A DNA stretch of 64,000 nucleotides from Ruminococcus flavefaciens ND2009 (GCF_000621785.1 NZ_KK211346.1:387754-451753); one strand, 5' to 3'; positions 44,473-53,824 are shown, counted from the first letter of the stretch. Made by a program: numbers and translations. Notes: generated by a model not told the origin, from the sequence alone.

Positions 44473-45714
44473 TTATTCATTTTTTACCTTCTTTGCAAGA
44501 AACAGCAGTCCGATAACGTTAGGAATCATCATCAGTCCGTTGAATATATCGGAGATAGTCCAGAGAAGTTCCGACTTAAAAATAGCTCCCGATGCTGCTG
44601 TTAAGGCAAATATAAACGAAAATCCTTTGCATTTTCCATTTTTGAAGATATAAAGGAAAGCAGTTTCGCCGCAGTAATACCAGCCAATCACTGTGCAGAA
44701 AGCGAATACAGTCATGACAGCAGCGAGTATAGGTTCGGTATTTTTGCCTGTAATTGACGAAAAAGCCTGCGTAATATCGTTTTCTGCACCGCTGCACAGA
44801 AGTGTAAGTGCTGTAAGTGTACAGCAGAGCATGGTATCCGTGAAGACCTCCAGCATACTGCACATTCCCTGATTTTTGGCGGATCGGCTGGTTTCAGATG
44901 AACTGTGAAGGAGTGGGGAACTCCCGAGACCTGCTTCATTGGAGAAGACACCGCGCCTTACGCCGGCAGAAACAGCAGCAGACATGGTGTATCCTACTGT
45001 TCCTCCGACTGTCTGTTTAAAGCCAAAAGCCCCGCCGATGATCTCTGCAAAGGCTTCGGGAAGCCTTTCGGCATTCATAGCTATCACTGCAACACATATG
45101 ACCGCATAGACTAATGAAACGGCAGGAAGAAGCAGCTGAGCGGCATTCCCTATCCTGGAAGCTCCTCCTCTGACGGTAATAATAACCACAATAAAAATAA
45201 TAAATCCCAGAACAACGGGAGATATATCTGTACATTTTCTGATACAGCCGCTCATGCTGCTTATCTGTACCATGCCTCCCATACCAAATGACGTCAGAAT
45301 GCAGCAAACAGAAAAAATGACGGCAAGCAGCCTGCTTCCGAGCCCTTTTCTGAGGTACGCCATGGGACCATGGATTTTATTATCGCTGTATATTGCAGAT
45401 AGATAGTTCTCCGCATAGACTGTAGCCATTCCCAGGAATGCTGATACCCACATCCAGAATACCGCGCCTGCTCCGCCGATCGCAAGGGCAGATGCTACAC
45501 CTGTGATATTGCCAGTGCCCATTGCAGCTCCAAGCGCCATACAGGAGGTCTTCAGCTGTGAACGGACTTCTTTTCCGCTTCTGATCTTATCCAATATGTA
45601 CGGGAACATTCCCAATTGTATAAACCGAAGCTTTACCGTAAAAATTATCCCTGTCAGAATAAGCAGGCATACAGTGGGAGCTCCCCATACCACAGCGTTT
45701 ATTCTTTCCGCCAT
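44473..45714 (-). CDS. AGCS family sodium/amino-acid symporter
   Basis: A 413-residue membrane transporter of the alanine-or-glycine:cation symporter family with about ten to eleven helices. Family signatures are AAMGTGNITGVASALAIGGAGAVFWMW near residue 65 and SNEAGLGSSPLLHSSS near 255. Substrate is probably alanine or glycine, with sodium. It is a little shorter than the usual ~450-480 residues. No glycine riboswitch fits in the short upstream gap; a small GCGAT/ATCGC hairpin lies just before the ribosome binding site. Confidence 0.92.
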   Translation of the reverse strand: MAERINAVVWGAPTVCLLILTGIIFTVKLRFIQLGMFPYILDKIRSGKEVRSQLKTSCMALGAAMGTGNITGVASALAIGGAGAVFWMWVSAFLGMATVYAENYLSAIYSDNKIHGPMAYLRKGLGSRLLAVIFSVCCILTSFGMGGMVQISSMSGCIRKCTDISPVVLGFIIFIVVIITVRGGASRIGNAAQLLLPAVSLVYAVICVAVIAMNAERLPEAFAEIIGGAFGFKQTVGGTVGYTMSAAVSAGVRRGVFSNEAGLGSSPLLHSSSETSRSAKNQGMCSMLEVFTDTMLCCTLTALTLLCSGAENDITQAFSSITGKNTEPILAAVMTVFAFCTVIGWYYCGETAFLYIFKNGKCKGFSFIFALTAASGAIFKSELLWTISDIFNGLMMIPNVIGLLFLAKKVKNE

Positions 45715-45774
45715 ATTCGCACTCTTTCCGCGATTTTATCGCAATAAAGTTTACAATTTGTTTTAAAATTATGT

Positions 45775-45803
45775 TTTACATTAAATAGTATTTGTGTTAT
45801 AAT
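45775..45803 (+). promoter_or_regulatory. Promoter of the PH-domain gene pair
   Basis: TTTACA at 45775-45780, 17-base spacer, TATAAT at 45798-45803 with upstream TG (TGTTATAAT). Confidence 0.68.
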
Positions 45804-45831
45804 AAAAATATACTGCGAAAGGGGGCGGAAA

Positions 45832-46284
45832 ATGAAACAATTCTATCCTGACAGGCATTGTCTTACAACTATGAGACTTTTGATAACTGCGGCAGTGGTC
45901 ATTATTCTGTTTGCCATCAGATACTTCATACCTGTAGATAAGATAGTTATGCTCAGTATCATCGTAATTATTGCTATTGCCTGCTTTGAGATGTTCGTAC
46001 ATCTTCCTATGTTTTTCAATTCCATCAGCTATTCCGCCACCAGTACAGAAGTTACCAAGAGCAGCGGCGTTTTTATAAAAGTACACCAGTCGGTGCGCTA
46101 TTCCTCAATTCAGTATACGACAGTTATAAGCAGCCCTTTTTCCCAATATACAGGCTTTAACTTTATAATATTCTTTGTTTACGGCGGACAGCTGAGGCTG
46201 CTTTTCCTTAAACAGGCAGATGCACAGGAGATAATCAGGCTTTCGGGAAGCGTCAGCGTAAAGGGGGATAAGTATGTGCCGTGA
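45832..46284 (+). CDS. Bacterial PH-domain membrane protein (YdbS-like)
   Basis: A 150-residue protein with two N-terminal membrane helices (about 12-32 and 37-60) and a bacterial PH (DUF304/bPH2) domain (about 65-145). In Bacillus, YdbS and YdbT form a pair, linked to protection against an exogenous sporulation-delay toxin; here the next gene is the YdbT-like partner, overlapping by 11 bases. ATG follows AGGGGGCGG. Function in this organism is unknown. Confidence 0.72.
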   Translation: MKQFYPDRHCLTTMRLLITAAVVIILFAIRYFIPVDKIVMLSIIVIIAIACFEMFVHLPMFFNSISYSATSTEVTKSSGVFIKVHQSVRYSSIQYTTVISSPFSQYTGFNFIIFFVYGGQLRLLFLKQADAQEIIRLSGSVSVKGDKYVP

Positions 46285-47737
46285 ACATCCTCTGAAGATA
46301 CTCAAATATTCGGTAAAGAATATCTGGCTCCTGATCTTTCCTCTGCTGAGAGGCATATACACCTATCACTTTGACAAGAACTGGTTCTACAGTTGGGTGC
46401 AGGGTGCGTGGTTCGATATTGCAGTACTGGGCGTCATTATTATTTTCGGTTTTACACGATGGGCTTTCTCAAGGATCGACTTTACAGCGGACGAGCTGGT
46501 ACATCGCGACGGCGTTTTTGTGAGAGTCAATACCTATATCCCTTTCAGAAACATAAGCTCCGTTACGGTTGAGAGACCTATATATATGGCTCCATTCGGT
46601 GCCATGAGGTTCAGATGTGACACAAGAGCGGGCATTTTCAAGACTGTGGATCTTAAGCTGCTTGTGAGCAACAGGACCCGCAGAAAAATTATGGAGCATA
46701 TGCTCGATGTGGACGAAAAAAAGAAGATAGAGGGCATACCACAGCCCACTGCGCTTTCAATACTGCTGTTTTCTGTGTTTTTTTCAAGTGGATTTTCGGG
46801 GACTGTCTATCTTGCCACATTCTTCTTCAAGGGAGGAGACATCGCCTACAACATCATAAGCCGTTCATTGAACATAATCACTCTTGAAACAGCTAAGATA
46901 ACGGAAAAGCTGGTACTAAAAATACCGACAGCTGCTATTTTCATAGGCGTATTCTTTATTGCGTCCTGGTTCCTTTCATTTCTTGTCAACCTGTTCAGAT
47001 ATGGAAAATTCAATATTGAGTGCGATAAGAACTGTATGAAGGTTGGCTACGGTATAATCGACCGCAAGGAATACAGGATAAAAAATTCTCATATAAATTA
47101 TACTGACCTGCGTCAGAACCTTATAATGAAGCTTTTTGGAGCAGTTGCGGTCAACATAAGCTGTGCAGGCTATGGATCGTCAAAAAACAGACTTCCTGTA
47201 CTGCTTCCTGTCAAGCACGAAAAGAGTCTGGGCAAGAATTTGCAGGTCATAGGCATATACAGCGGCATTGATAACGACTACAGTGCTCAGCCTGCGGGTA
47301 TCGGCTCTTATCTGCTTATACCCCTGCTTATTGCAGCGCTGATAATCCCGTCCCACGACTGGATCGCGAGGCTGTTCCCGCGCTTTGCAGAGCTTTCCTT
47401 CTTCGTTGCTGTCATGCTGGAGATACCTGCGGTGTGGTTCATAATTGTAAAATTTGTGGCGCTGCTCACCAGCGGCGTTGCACTTTATGATGATAAGATA
47501 ATGATACGCTGCTCCGCCTGGACAAGATTTCACACAGTAGTCTCTGAGAAAAACAAGATAGTAAAAATGGAGCTTGAACAGAATCTGCTTCAGGCTCTCA
47601 GCGGACGATGTGCCATGAGCATATGGTTTGAGGGAGAGGAGCACAGACGCTTTAAGATAAAGGCGATGAAGGCTTCGGAGGTTCGTAAGATAGCAGGTAA
47701 ACTTGGCTATCAGCTGGCAGAAAAGGTCAGAACTTGA
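46274..47737 (+). CDS. PH-domain membrane protein (YdbT-like)
   Basis: A 487-residue integral membrane protein with at least three bacterial PH-domain repeats, each preceded by hydrophobic helices (about residues 15-60, 155-180 plus 210-240, and 350-400). Repeat signatures are FTADELVHRDGVFVRVNTYIPFRNISSVTVERP, YRIKNSHINYTDLRQNLIMKLFG and the C-terminal LEQNLLQALSGRCAMSIWF. Partner of the preceding YdbS-like gene (11-base overlap). The RNase P promoter begins at its stop codon; no terminator was seen. Confidence 0.72.
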   Translation: MCREHPLKILKYSVKNIWLLIFPLLRGIYTYHFDKNWFYSWVQGAWFDIAVLGVIIIFGFTRWAFSRIDFTADELVHRDGVFVRVNTYIPFRNISSVTVERPIYMAPFGAMRFRCDTRAGIFKTVDLKLLVSNRTRRKIMEHMLDVDEKKKIEGIPQPTALSILLFSVFFSSGFSGTVYLATFFFKGGDIAYNIISRSLNIITLETAKITEKLVLKIPTAAIFIGVFFIASWFLSFLVNLFRYGKFNIECDKNCMKVGYGIIDRKEYRIKNSHINYTDLRQNLIMKLFGAVAVNISCAGYGSSKNRLPVLLPVKHEKSLGKNLQVIGIYSGIDNDYSAQPAGIGSYLLIPLLIAALIIPSHDWIARLFPRFAELSFFVAVMLEIPAVWFIIVKFVALLTSGVALYDDKIMIRCSAWTRFHTVVSEKNKIVKMELEQNLLQALSGRCAMSIWFEGEEHRRFKIKAMKASEVRKIAGKLGYQLAEKVRT

Positions 47738-47762
47738 CTTTTTTTGAGAAAAATGGTATTAT
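47734..47762 (+). promoter_or_regulatory. Promoter of the RNase P RNA gene
   Basis: TTGACT at 47734-47739 (overlapping the previous stop codon), 17-base spacer, TATTAT at 47757-47762; predicted start 47769-47771 matches the 5' end of the RNA fold. Confidence 0.82.
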
Positions 47763-47770
47763 ATTCAGGT

Positions 47771-48111
47771 GAGCAGACTATGCGGTAGCGGAAACGATAT
47801 AGTTTACGAGGAAAGTCCGGGCATCACAGAGCGGGGTAGCTGCTAACGGCAGCCGAGGGCGACCTTAGGGCAAGTGCAACAGAGATATACTGCCGTCTTT
47901 ATGGCGGTGATGGTGGAAAGGCGAGGTAAGAGCTCACCAGAGCGCTGGAGACAGCGCTGCTATGTAAACCCTATCCGATGCAACGTCTATTGGTGCCTGT
48001 TATCTTAACGTCGGCTCGGCGGATAACAGGTAATGACGGCTTCAGCTTGCCGGCGACGGTAAGCGTAGATAAATTACCGCACACGACAGAACCCGGCTTA
48101 TCGGTCTGGTC
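47771..48111 (+). ncRNA. rnpB: RNase P RNA, bacterial class A
   Basis: The catalytic RNA that removes 5' leaders from precursor tRNAs together with RnpA. The universally conserved core GAGGAAAGTCCGGGC is at about 47809-47823, ACAGAGATATAC and GGTAAGAGCTCACCAG follow, and the 3' part has GACAGAACCCGGCTTATCG. The 5' GAGCAGAC (47771-47778) and 3' GTCTGGTC (48104-48111) pair with one mismatch as helix P1, which sets both ends. Length of about 341 nt is typical for class A. Confidence 0.95.
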
Positions 48112-48112
48112 A

Positions 48113-48144
48113 TAAAAAAAAGAGAGCTTATGCTCTCTTTTTTT
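48113..48144. terminator. Bidirectional terminator between rnpB and the AraC gene
   Basis: AGAGAGC (48121-48127) pairs with GCTCTCT (48132-48138) around TTAT; the stem is flanked by an A run on the left and a T run on the right. Confidence 0.9.
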
Positions 48145-48153
48145 GTTTATATA

Positions 48154-49017
48154 TCAGTCCCTCCACATTTTTCTGTAGGAGAAGCAGGTAAGGTTCTCGG
48201 TCTTTTTGAACTGCCTTGCGAAATAGCTTTGATCGTTGAAGCCGCAGAGGTGCGATATTTCCTCAACGGATTTATCCGAGAAACGCAGCAGCTTCTTACC
48301 GTAGTTGATACGGGCGGTGATTATATGCTGGAATATGGTCTTTCCGTATATTCTCTTGTACTCACGGGTGAGATAATACTTGCTTATGTAGAACTCGGAT
48401 GACAGCTTTTCAAGAGACAGATCCTCGTTGAAATGGTCATCTATATAGTTGTGTACAGCCGCCAGCTTCTGCTTTAATGCTGAGTCATACTGCTGAGCTG
48501 TATTGTTGACCGTAAGGGAAAGGGTCAGCAGATCTACTATCAGCTTTGAGGTGGTTATCTCAGCATCGGGCAGTTTCTTATCATTTATATCGATTATATC
48601 AGTAATGGCTGATACGACTTTATCGAAAAACGGAGGTCTGAAAACATTCTTGGACTGAGAGATGAAGTAGTCGTAGTACTGCTGAGAGGTGCTTCCGTTG
48701 AAGTGTACCCACATAAGCTCCCAGGGGTCGTTGGCAGAGCTTTTGTAGAAGTGGGATATACGGCAGTCAAGGAAGAAGCAGTCTCCCTTGCCGAGGGGAT
48801 ATGTCTCGTTGCCGATAGTAACTTCGCCTCTGCCGCTGATAACGGCGGCGATGAGGAAGGAATCAAGATTATGTCTCTGTGTAGCAGCGGCGTCTTCAGT
48901 CTTCAGACAGCCTGTTTCCTGAATATAGAAAAAAGTATTTTTGGCAGCAGGGCTGGGCGTGCAGATAAGACGCTTTGACAGCTTGTTCCTGAAGCCGTTG
49001 GATCCGTGTATTTCCAT
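48154..49017 (-). CDS. AraC family transcriptional regulator
   Basis: A 287-residue regulator with an N-terminal cupin-type sensing domain (about 20-130: SGRGEVTIGNETYPLGKGDCFFLDCRISHFY) and a C-terminal double helix-turn-helix (about 190-287: LSLEKLSSEFYISKYYLTREYKRIYG and SVEEISHLCGFNDQSYFARQFKK). Sugar-responsive regulators of this layout are common in Ruminococcus, but the ligand is unknown. Start set at ATG 49015-49017 with AAGGAG six bases upstream; a longer frame to 49074 lacks a site. The target is not obvious from neighbours. Confidence 0.9.
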   Translation of the reverse strand: MEIHGSNGFRNKLSKRLICTPSPAAKNTFFYIQETGCLKTEDAAATQRHNLDSFLIAAVISGRGEVTIGNETYPLGKGDCFFLDCRISHFYKSSANDPWELMWVHFNGSTSQQYYDYFISQSKNVFRPPFFDKVVSAITDIIDINDKKLPDAEITTSKLIVDLLTLSLTVNNTAQQYDSALKQKLAAVHNYIDDHFNEDLSLEKLSSEFYISKYYLTREYKRIYGKTIFQHIITARINYGKKLLRFSDKSVEEISHLCGFNDQSYFARQFKKTENLTCFSYRKMWRD

Positions 49018-49084
49018 AATAAACTCCTTATTGGCAGAGCATATGAAGGGGAGGGGCTCTGCGGCAATACTCAAGTATACCTTT

Positions 49085-49339
49085 TCAGATGATCTTTATA
49101 AAAAGCAGTATCAGCGAAGCAGCTGACGCGGAAATAATGAGTATTTTTCCGGCGCCCAGTTTCCTTGACCTTTTCTTGTTATATGGGGCTATCCTGCTGT
49201 AAAGTCTTTCTGCCTCGTCATGCGGGATCATATCGGGAATGATACTGACATTGGGTCTCAGATAGAATACTGCACGTTCAAAATATAAACTGTCAGGATC
49301 GTTGATCTCGACTATTCTTTTATTGACACCTTTAAGCAT
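49085..49339 (-). CDS. Small C-terminally membrane-anchored protein, unknown
   Basis: An 84-residue protein: a polar N-terminal part (MLKGVNKRIVEINDPDSLYFERAVFYLRP) and a single C-terminal membrane helix (about 62-84) preceded by basic residues (KKRSRK), so the N-terminus should be cytosolic. No known domain is recognised. ATG 49337-49339 follows GCGGAGGT closely; a longer frame to 49378 is not supported. It sits 50 bases after the glycosylase gene on the same strand and is likely co-transcribed with it. Confidence 0.7.
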   Translation of the reverse strand: MLKGVNKRIVEINDPDSLYFERAVFYLRPNVSIIPDMIPHDEAERLYSRIAPYNKKRSRKLGAGKILIISASAASLILLFIKII

Positions 49340-49389
49340 AATACCTCCGCAATAGTTATTTGCAGTAAGTATTGGCACTTTGAGGGCAC

Positions 49390-50211
49390 TTATTCAGACT
49401 GAGAGTCAAGATTTCTTATGTAGTGGAAGAGATACTGCTGGGCGATACCGCCTTTTTCAGCTGCAAATGCAGGAAATCCGTCGGGATAATATTCTGCAAG
49501 AACTCTTTTTATCCATACATCCTTCGGAAATGCCTCTGTACGGTACATACCAAATAAAAGCACACACTCGGCTACCTTAGGTCCTACTCCTTTTATCTTC
49601 ATAAGAGCTGAGCGGGCTTCATCAATTGGCATTGCAGCTATTTCACTGAGTTTTGATTCTCCGCTGTAGACTTTAGCCGCAGCGTCGGCAATATACTTTG
49701 CTCGGAAGCCGCTTCTGAGGTATGTAAGAGATTCCTCGGTCTCCTGAGAAAGCTTATCAACGTCAGGGAATTTACCGTGATAATGTTCGCAGAGCCTGTC
49801 GATTATGCCTTTAATACGGGGAATGTTATTATTCTGGGAAATAATGAAGGAAATAAGGCACTCCCAGCTGTCTTGACGGAGCAGGCGTATGCCGCCCGCA
49901 AAGCTTACAGCCTTTGCAAGAGTCGCGTCCTCGGAAAAGCAGCGTTTCAGCTCGGAGTAGTCGGTCTCAAAGTCAAAATAGTTTATCCATTTGGAAATAA
50001 AGTCATTTTCGTCGGTGTCATGGAATATAAAGCTTCCCTTGTCGGTCTGGGATACTTTGAGCTTGTCATTCAGGAATGCTCCTTCGTATGTTGAGATATA
50101 GTCCGAGGGGATCTTCTTCCAGCGGAATGCCTGTCCGCAGTCGAGGGTCTCATCAAGATCCAGGTCGGGTTCAAAAACTATAATATCATTTCCCTGAACA
50201 CGATAATCCAT
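49390..50211 (-). CDS. ogg: 8-oxoguanine DNA glycosylase, OGG1 type
   Basis: A 273-residue HhH-GPD glycosylase that removes 8-oxoguanine from DNA and can nick the abasic site. The helix-hairpin-helix is MKIKGVGPKVAECVLLFG, with the nucleophilic Lys at residue 212 and the catalytic Asp at 231 (FPKDVWIKRVL). The N-terminal OGG_N domain (about 1-110: LDCGQAFRWKK) makes it eukaryote-like OGG1 rather than MutM; clostridial examples are known. ATG 50209-50211 has AAGGAG seven bases upstream. Divergent from the TPM lipoprotein gene. Confidence 0.92.
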   Translation of the reverse strand: MDYRVQGNDIIVFEPDLDLDETLDCGQAFRWKKIPSDYISTYEGAFLNDKLKVSQTDKGSFIFHDTDENDFISKWINYFDFETDYSELKRCFSEDATLAKAVSFAGGIRLLRQDSWECLISFIISQNNNIPRIKGIIDRLCEHYHGKFPDVDKLSQETEESLTYLRSGFRAKYIADAAAKVYSGESKLSEIAAMPIDEARSALMKIKGVGPKVAECVLLFGMYRTEAFPKDVWIKRVLAEYYPDGFPAFAAEKGGIAQQYLFHYIRNLDSQSE

Positions 50212-50259
50212 ATTTTTACTCCTTTTCTGAAAATATTTGATCTGAATGAGGGTTTGCAC

Positions 50260-50288
50260 TTGATTTTTCTATTAAATTATACTAAAAT
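50260..50288 (+). promoter_or_regulatory. Possible promoter of the TPM lipoprotein gene
   Basis: TTGATT at 50260-50265, 17-base spacer, TAAAAT at 50283-50288. A TATAAT at 50288-50293 without a good -35 is an alternative. Confidence 0.45.
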
Positions 50289-50304
50289 ATAATAGTAAAT
50301 ACAA
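50276..50304 (-). promoter_or_regulatory. Promoter of the glycosylase gene
   Basis: On the minus strand, TTGTAT (50299-50304), 17-base spacer, TATAAT (50276-50281). It overlaps the divergent promoter for the lipoprotein gene. Confidence 0.65.
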
Positions 50305-50322
50305 GAGCAAGGAATGATTTTT

Positions 50323-51210
50323 TTGAAAAAATTCATATCTTTTACAATGGCGGTGCTGGCATTGGGACTGTTTTTGTGCGGTTGTGCCTCAAAAAGCAGT
50401 AATGACAGCAATAGTAATACCGAGGCAACAAGTCAGCCCTTCACCGAAAGGGAGGTCGAAACTGCTGAAGGAACATTCATATTTGACAACGCTGGATTGC
50501 TCAGTGCAGATGACATAAAAGTCTGCAACGACTACGCGGGCTGGCTGTACTCTCAGAAGCTTATTAATGCCGCTGTAGTTACAACAAACGATCTTGGCGG
50601 AAAGTCTCCGTCCGACTATGCTCTGGAGCAGTACAACAAGCTGTATGAGGGTAAGGGCAGCGGTCTGCTTGTGCTTATAAACAATGATACCAATGAGGAT
50701 TGTATCTGGAGAACCGGCTCTTGTCTTTCAGATATAAGCCAGACCTCCGAGGATAATGCTGTATACTGGGCTACAAAAGAGATAGTCGGCGGCAGCTACA
50801 GGCGCGGGATACTTCGGCTTCTCCAGCTCGGTGAGCTCTGCACCGATCATATCGTTGACAACACCCAGCTTTTCAGCTATGACGTCATGACTTCACTGGA
50901 AAAAGCGCTTGCTTCATGTAAGTATGATGTTACTCTGCTTGCATCAAGGAACGGTTCATCAACTTCAAACGAAGACGTTCTTAAAAGCTATTACAAGCGT
51001 AAATATAAGAGCGGAGAAGGCATTATGCTGATGGCGGACACAAATACCAAGACTATGATCGCTTATTCAGACGAAAAGCTCCCTGTTAAGCTCAATCAGG
51101 CATTGATAGAAGCAAATAAGCTGACTGCTAAGGATGACTACTTCGGCGCTGTCAACAAGATAATCGATGCACTTGACGGAAAAACAGCTTCTGTGGACAA
51201 GACGGAATAA
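50323..51210 (+). CDS. TPM-domain lipoprotein
   Basis: A 295-residue exported lipoprotein with signal sequence and lipobox (LCGC, Cys near residue 21), then a Ser/Asn-rich spacer and a TPM domain (about 50-180: FDNAGLLSADDIKVCNDYA... NAAVVTTNDLGGKSPSDYALEQYNK). TPM proteins occur in photosystem repair and membrane stress contexts; no enzymatic function is sure here. Start taken as TTG 50323, nine bases after AAGGA; the ATG at 50314 touches that site and would be too close. The ABC exporter gene follows after 23 bases. Confidence 0.75.
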   Translation: MKKFISFTMAVLALGLFLCGCASKSSNDSNSNTEATSQPFTEREVETAEGTFIFDNAGLLSADDIKVCNDYAGWLYSQKLINAAVVTTNDLGGKSPSDYALEQYNKLYEGKGSGLLVLINNDTNEDCIWRTGSCLSDISQTSEDNAVYWATKEIVGGSYRRGILRLLQLGELCTDHIVDNTQLFSYDVMTSLEKALASCKYDVTLLASRNGSSTSNEDVLKSYYKRKYKSGEGIMLMADTNTKTMIAYSDEKLPVKLNQALIEANKLTAKDDYFGAVNKIIDALDGKTASVDKTE

Positions 51211-51233
51211 AAAGATTCAAGGAGTTGATAATT

Positions 51234-53090
51234 ATGCCGCCTATAGGTGGACCAAGAGGAATGGGCTACCTCACGGAAGAAGAAAAAAAGAACCGACCGA
51301 AGGTAACAAAGGAGCTTCTTAAAAGGATCTTCTCATATCTCAAGCCCTACTGGAAGCAGATGCTGGTTGTGCTCATAGCAATAATCATTTCATCAACGCT
51401 AAACCTTCTGCCCTCGGTACTGACTGGTAAGATAATCGACGAGGGACTTATCGGACGAAGTCTTAAAAAGCTGATAATCTTTATCGTGCTCTCCCTTTGT
51501 GTGACTCTGGGTGCAAATCTCATCGGAGTTCTTGAGAGCTACATGAACACCTGGATCGCTCAGCATATCACCTATGATATGCGCAATAAGATGTATGCTC
51601 ATCTCCAGAAGATGTCCCAGAGGTTCTTTACCTCCAATAATCAGGGAGACATCATAACGAGAATGACCAGCGATATTTCCGGCGTCCAGCAGATAATCAC
51701 CAACACTCTTACAAGTATACTGTCGAACTCCATCACCCTTATCGTTGCGATGATAGTCATGTTCAGGCAGAACTGGATACTTGCTATAGTGGGCATACTT
51801 GTAGTGCCGCTTTTTGCGATACCAACAAGAAGCGCAGGTAAGACCCGATGGTCTATTACAAAGGAGTCCCAGGCTTGCAGCGATGAGATAAATGGTATCC
51901 TCAACGAGACCATGTCCGTCAGCGGACAGCTTCTCGTGAAGCTCTTCGGCATGGAGCAGACTGAATACGAAAAATACGAAAAAGTCAATCATAAGATGAT
52001 AAAGCTGAATATCCGCGAGGGTATGGCAGGACGCTGGTTCAGAGTTGCGCTTACAACCTTTTCCAGCATCGGACCTATGCTCATTTACCTTGCAGGCGGT
52101 ATACTCATGATGAGGTTCGATTCAAGCCTTACTGTCGGTGACATCACTGTTCTTGTTGCGCTTCTCGGTAAAATGTATGGTCCCGTGAACCAGCTTCTCA
52201 ATATTCAGGTCGACTGGATACGCTCAATGGCTATGTTTACAAGAATATTCGAGTATTTTGATATGCCTGTCGAGATAGAGAATGCTCCCGATGCTATAAC
52301 TCCGGACAAAGCTCCCGAGGGAGAGGTGGAGTTCAGAAATGTGGGTTTCTACTATGACAAGGAAAGACAGATACTTGAGGACATAAACTTCAGACTGGAC
52401 AGCGGCAAATGTATCGCTGTTGTCGGTCCTTCAGGCTCGGGAAAGAGTACACTCGTAAACCTTATCCCCAGACTTTACGATGTCACAGCAGGTACCGTTC
52501 TTTTTGATGGTACGGACGTTAGAAAGCTTGACCTTGCGTATCTTAGAAAGCATATCGGTATTGTCAGCCAGGAGACCTACCTGTTTAACGGTACTATCCG
52601 CGAAAATCTTCTCTATGCAAAGCCCGACGCCACGGAGCAGGAGCTTATAGAAGCCTGCAAACAGGCTAATATCTATGAATTTATCGAAAAGCAGGAGACA
52701 GGTCTTGACACTGTAGTGGGCAACAGGGGTCTGAAGCTCTCAGGCGGCGAAAAGCAGAGAATATCTATTGCGAGAGTTCTGCTAAAGGATCCTGCCCTCA
52801 TGATATTTGACGAGGCAACATCTGCTCTTGATTCTATCTCCGAGCAGAAGATACAGGACGCCATCGAGCCTCTTATCTCCTCACGAACAAGTATACTTAT
52901 CGCTCACCGTTTATCGACTATACTTGCGGCGGACGAAATACTCGTTATCAAGGACGGCGTTATCTCGGAGAGAGGTACTCACAGCGAGCTTGTAAATAAG
53001 GGCGGTGTCTATTCCGAACTATACAGGACTCAGTTCAGCAAGGCGGAAAGCGGTACAGACCGATTTGAATACACAGAAGGCGAGGACTAA
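51234..53090 (+). CDS. ABC exporter, fused permease and ATPase
   Basis: A 618-residue half-transporter: six membrane helices (about residues 45-330) and a C-terminal ATPase with Walker A GPSGSGKST near 405, Q-loop SQETYLFNG, signature LSGGEKQRISIARVLL near 500, Walker B ALMIFDEATSALD and the H-loop AHRLST. It works as a homodimer or with a partner half not seen here. Drug, lipid or peptide export is possible; the substrate is unknown. ATG 51234 with AAGGAG nine bases upstream is preferred over TTG 51225. Confidence 0.93.
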   Translation: MPPIGGPRGMGYLTEEEKKNRPKVTKELLKRIFSYLKPYWKQMLVVLIAIIISSTLNLLPSVLTGKIIDEGLIGRSLKKLIIFIVLSLCVTLGANLIGVLESYMNTWIAQHITYDMRNKMYAHLQKMSQRFFTSNNQGDIITRMTSDISGVQQIITNTLTSILSNSITLIVAMIVMFRQNWILAIVGILVVPLFAIPTRSAGKTRWSITKESQACSDEINGILNETMSVSGQLLVKLFGMEQTEYEKYEKVNHKMIKLNIREGMAGRWFRVALTTFSSIGPMLIYLAGGILMMRFDSSLTVGDITVLVALLGKMYGPVNQLLNIQVDWIRSMAMFTRIFEYFDMPVEIENAPDAITPDKAPEGEVEFRNVGFYYDKERQILEDINFRLDSGKCIAVVGPSGSGKSTLVNLIPRLYDVTAGTVLFDGTDVRKLDLAYLRKHIGIVSQETYLFNGTIRENLLYAKPDATEQELIEACKQANIYEFIEKQETGLDTVVGNRGLKLSGGEKQRISIARVLLKDPALMIFDEATSALDSISEQKIQDAIEPLISSRTSILIAHRLSTILAADEILVIKDGVISERGTHSELVNKGGVYSELYRTQFSKAESGTDRFEYTEGED

Positions 53091-53129
53091 ACAGAAATCT
53101 CCCGTCGGACAGAAAGGAAGGATATACAC

Positions 53130-53822
53130 ATGGATGAAAAGGAATTCTACATGGAGGCATTTGACAACCTGCCTGCACTTACAGACAACAATGAATCGGT
53201 AAAGGAGACCTTCTCTCACGTTTTTTATGATTTTTTGCAGTTGTCTCATCTGTATGACTCGGCTATAGAAGTCGTAAAGACTTACCTCAATATACTGGAC
53301 AACGAGTTCAGCGTAAAATTCCAGCGTAATCCAATACATAATATTGAGAGCAGACTCAAATCTCCGCAGTCTATCATAGGAAAGCTCCAGAAAAAGGGAC
53401 TTCCGCTGTCAACAGATGCTGCAAGAAAGAATTTACTTGATCTTGCCGGAATACGCGTTACCTGCTATTACATAAGCGACATCTACGCTCTTGTGGATAT
53501 GCTCGGCAGACGTGATGATTTCACTGTCATCAAGCGAAAGGATTATATAAAAAAACCCAAGCCCAGCGGCTACAGAAGCTATCATATGATACTGAATGTG
53601 CCTGTGTATCTCTCGACACACAAGGAGTATGCCCCGGTTGAGATACAGATAAGGACAATTGCTATGGACTTCTGGGCAAGTCTTGAACATCAGCTCAAGT
53701 ATAAGACCTCTGCGGAACTTACTCCGGATATATCCGAGGAACTGAAACAATGCGCAGAGCGTATAGCTGAGACAGATATTCAGATGCAGCGCATTTATAT
53801 GCAGATAAATGATATGGAATGA
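53130..53822 (+). CDS. relQ: Small alarmone synthetase (RelQ/YjbM type)
   Basis: A 230-residue GTP pyrophosphokinase that makes (p)ppGpp. It consists of the synthetase domain only (SIIGKLQKKG, LLDLAGIRVTCYYISDIYALVDML, DYIKKPKPSGYRSYHMIL, EIQIRTIAMDFWASLEHQLKYK) with no hydrolase or regulatory domain, matching RelQ-like enzymes of Firmicutes. ATG follows AGAAAGGAAGGA. Probably co-transcribed with the ABC exporter (39-base gap) and closed by a strong terminator. Confidence 0.92.
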   Translation: MDEKEFYMEAFDNLPALTDNNESVKETFSHVFYDFLQLSHLYDSAIEVVKTYLNILDNEFSVKFQRNPIHNIESRLKSPQSIIGKLQKKGLPLSTDAARKNLLDLAGIRVTCYYISDIYALVDMLGRRDDFTVIKRKDYIKKPKPSGYRSYHMILNVPVYLSTHKEYAPVEIQIRTIAMDFWASLEHQLKYKTSAELTPDISEELKQCAERIAETDIQMQRIYMQINDME

Positions 53823-53824
53823 AC

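Noticed and set aside
45715-45831. Glycine riboswitch before the AGCS transporter
   Set aside because: The gap is too short and no glycine aptamer core is visible.
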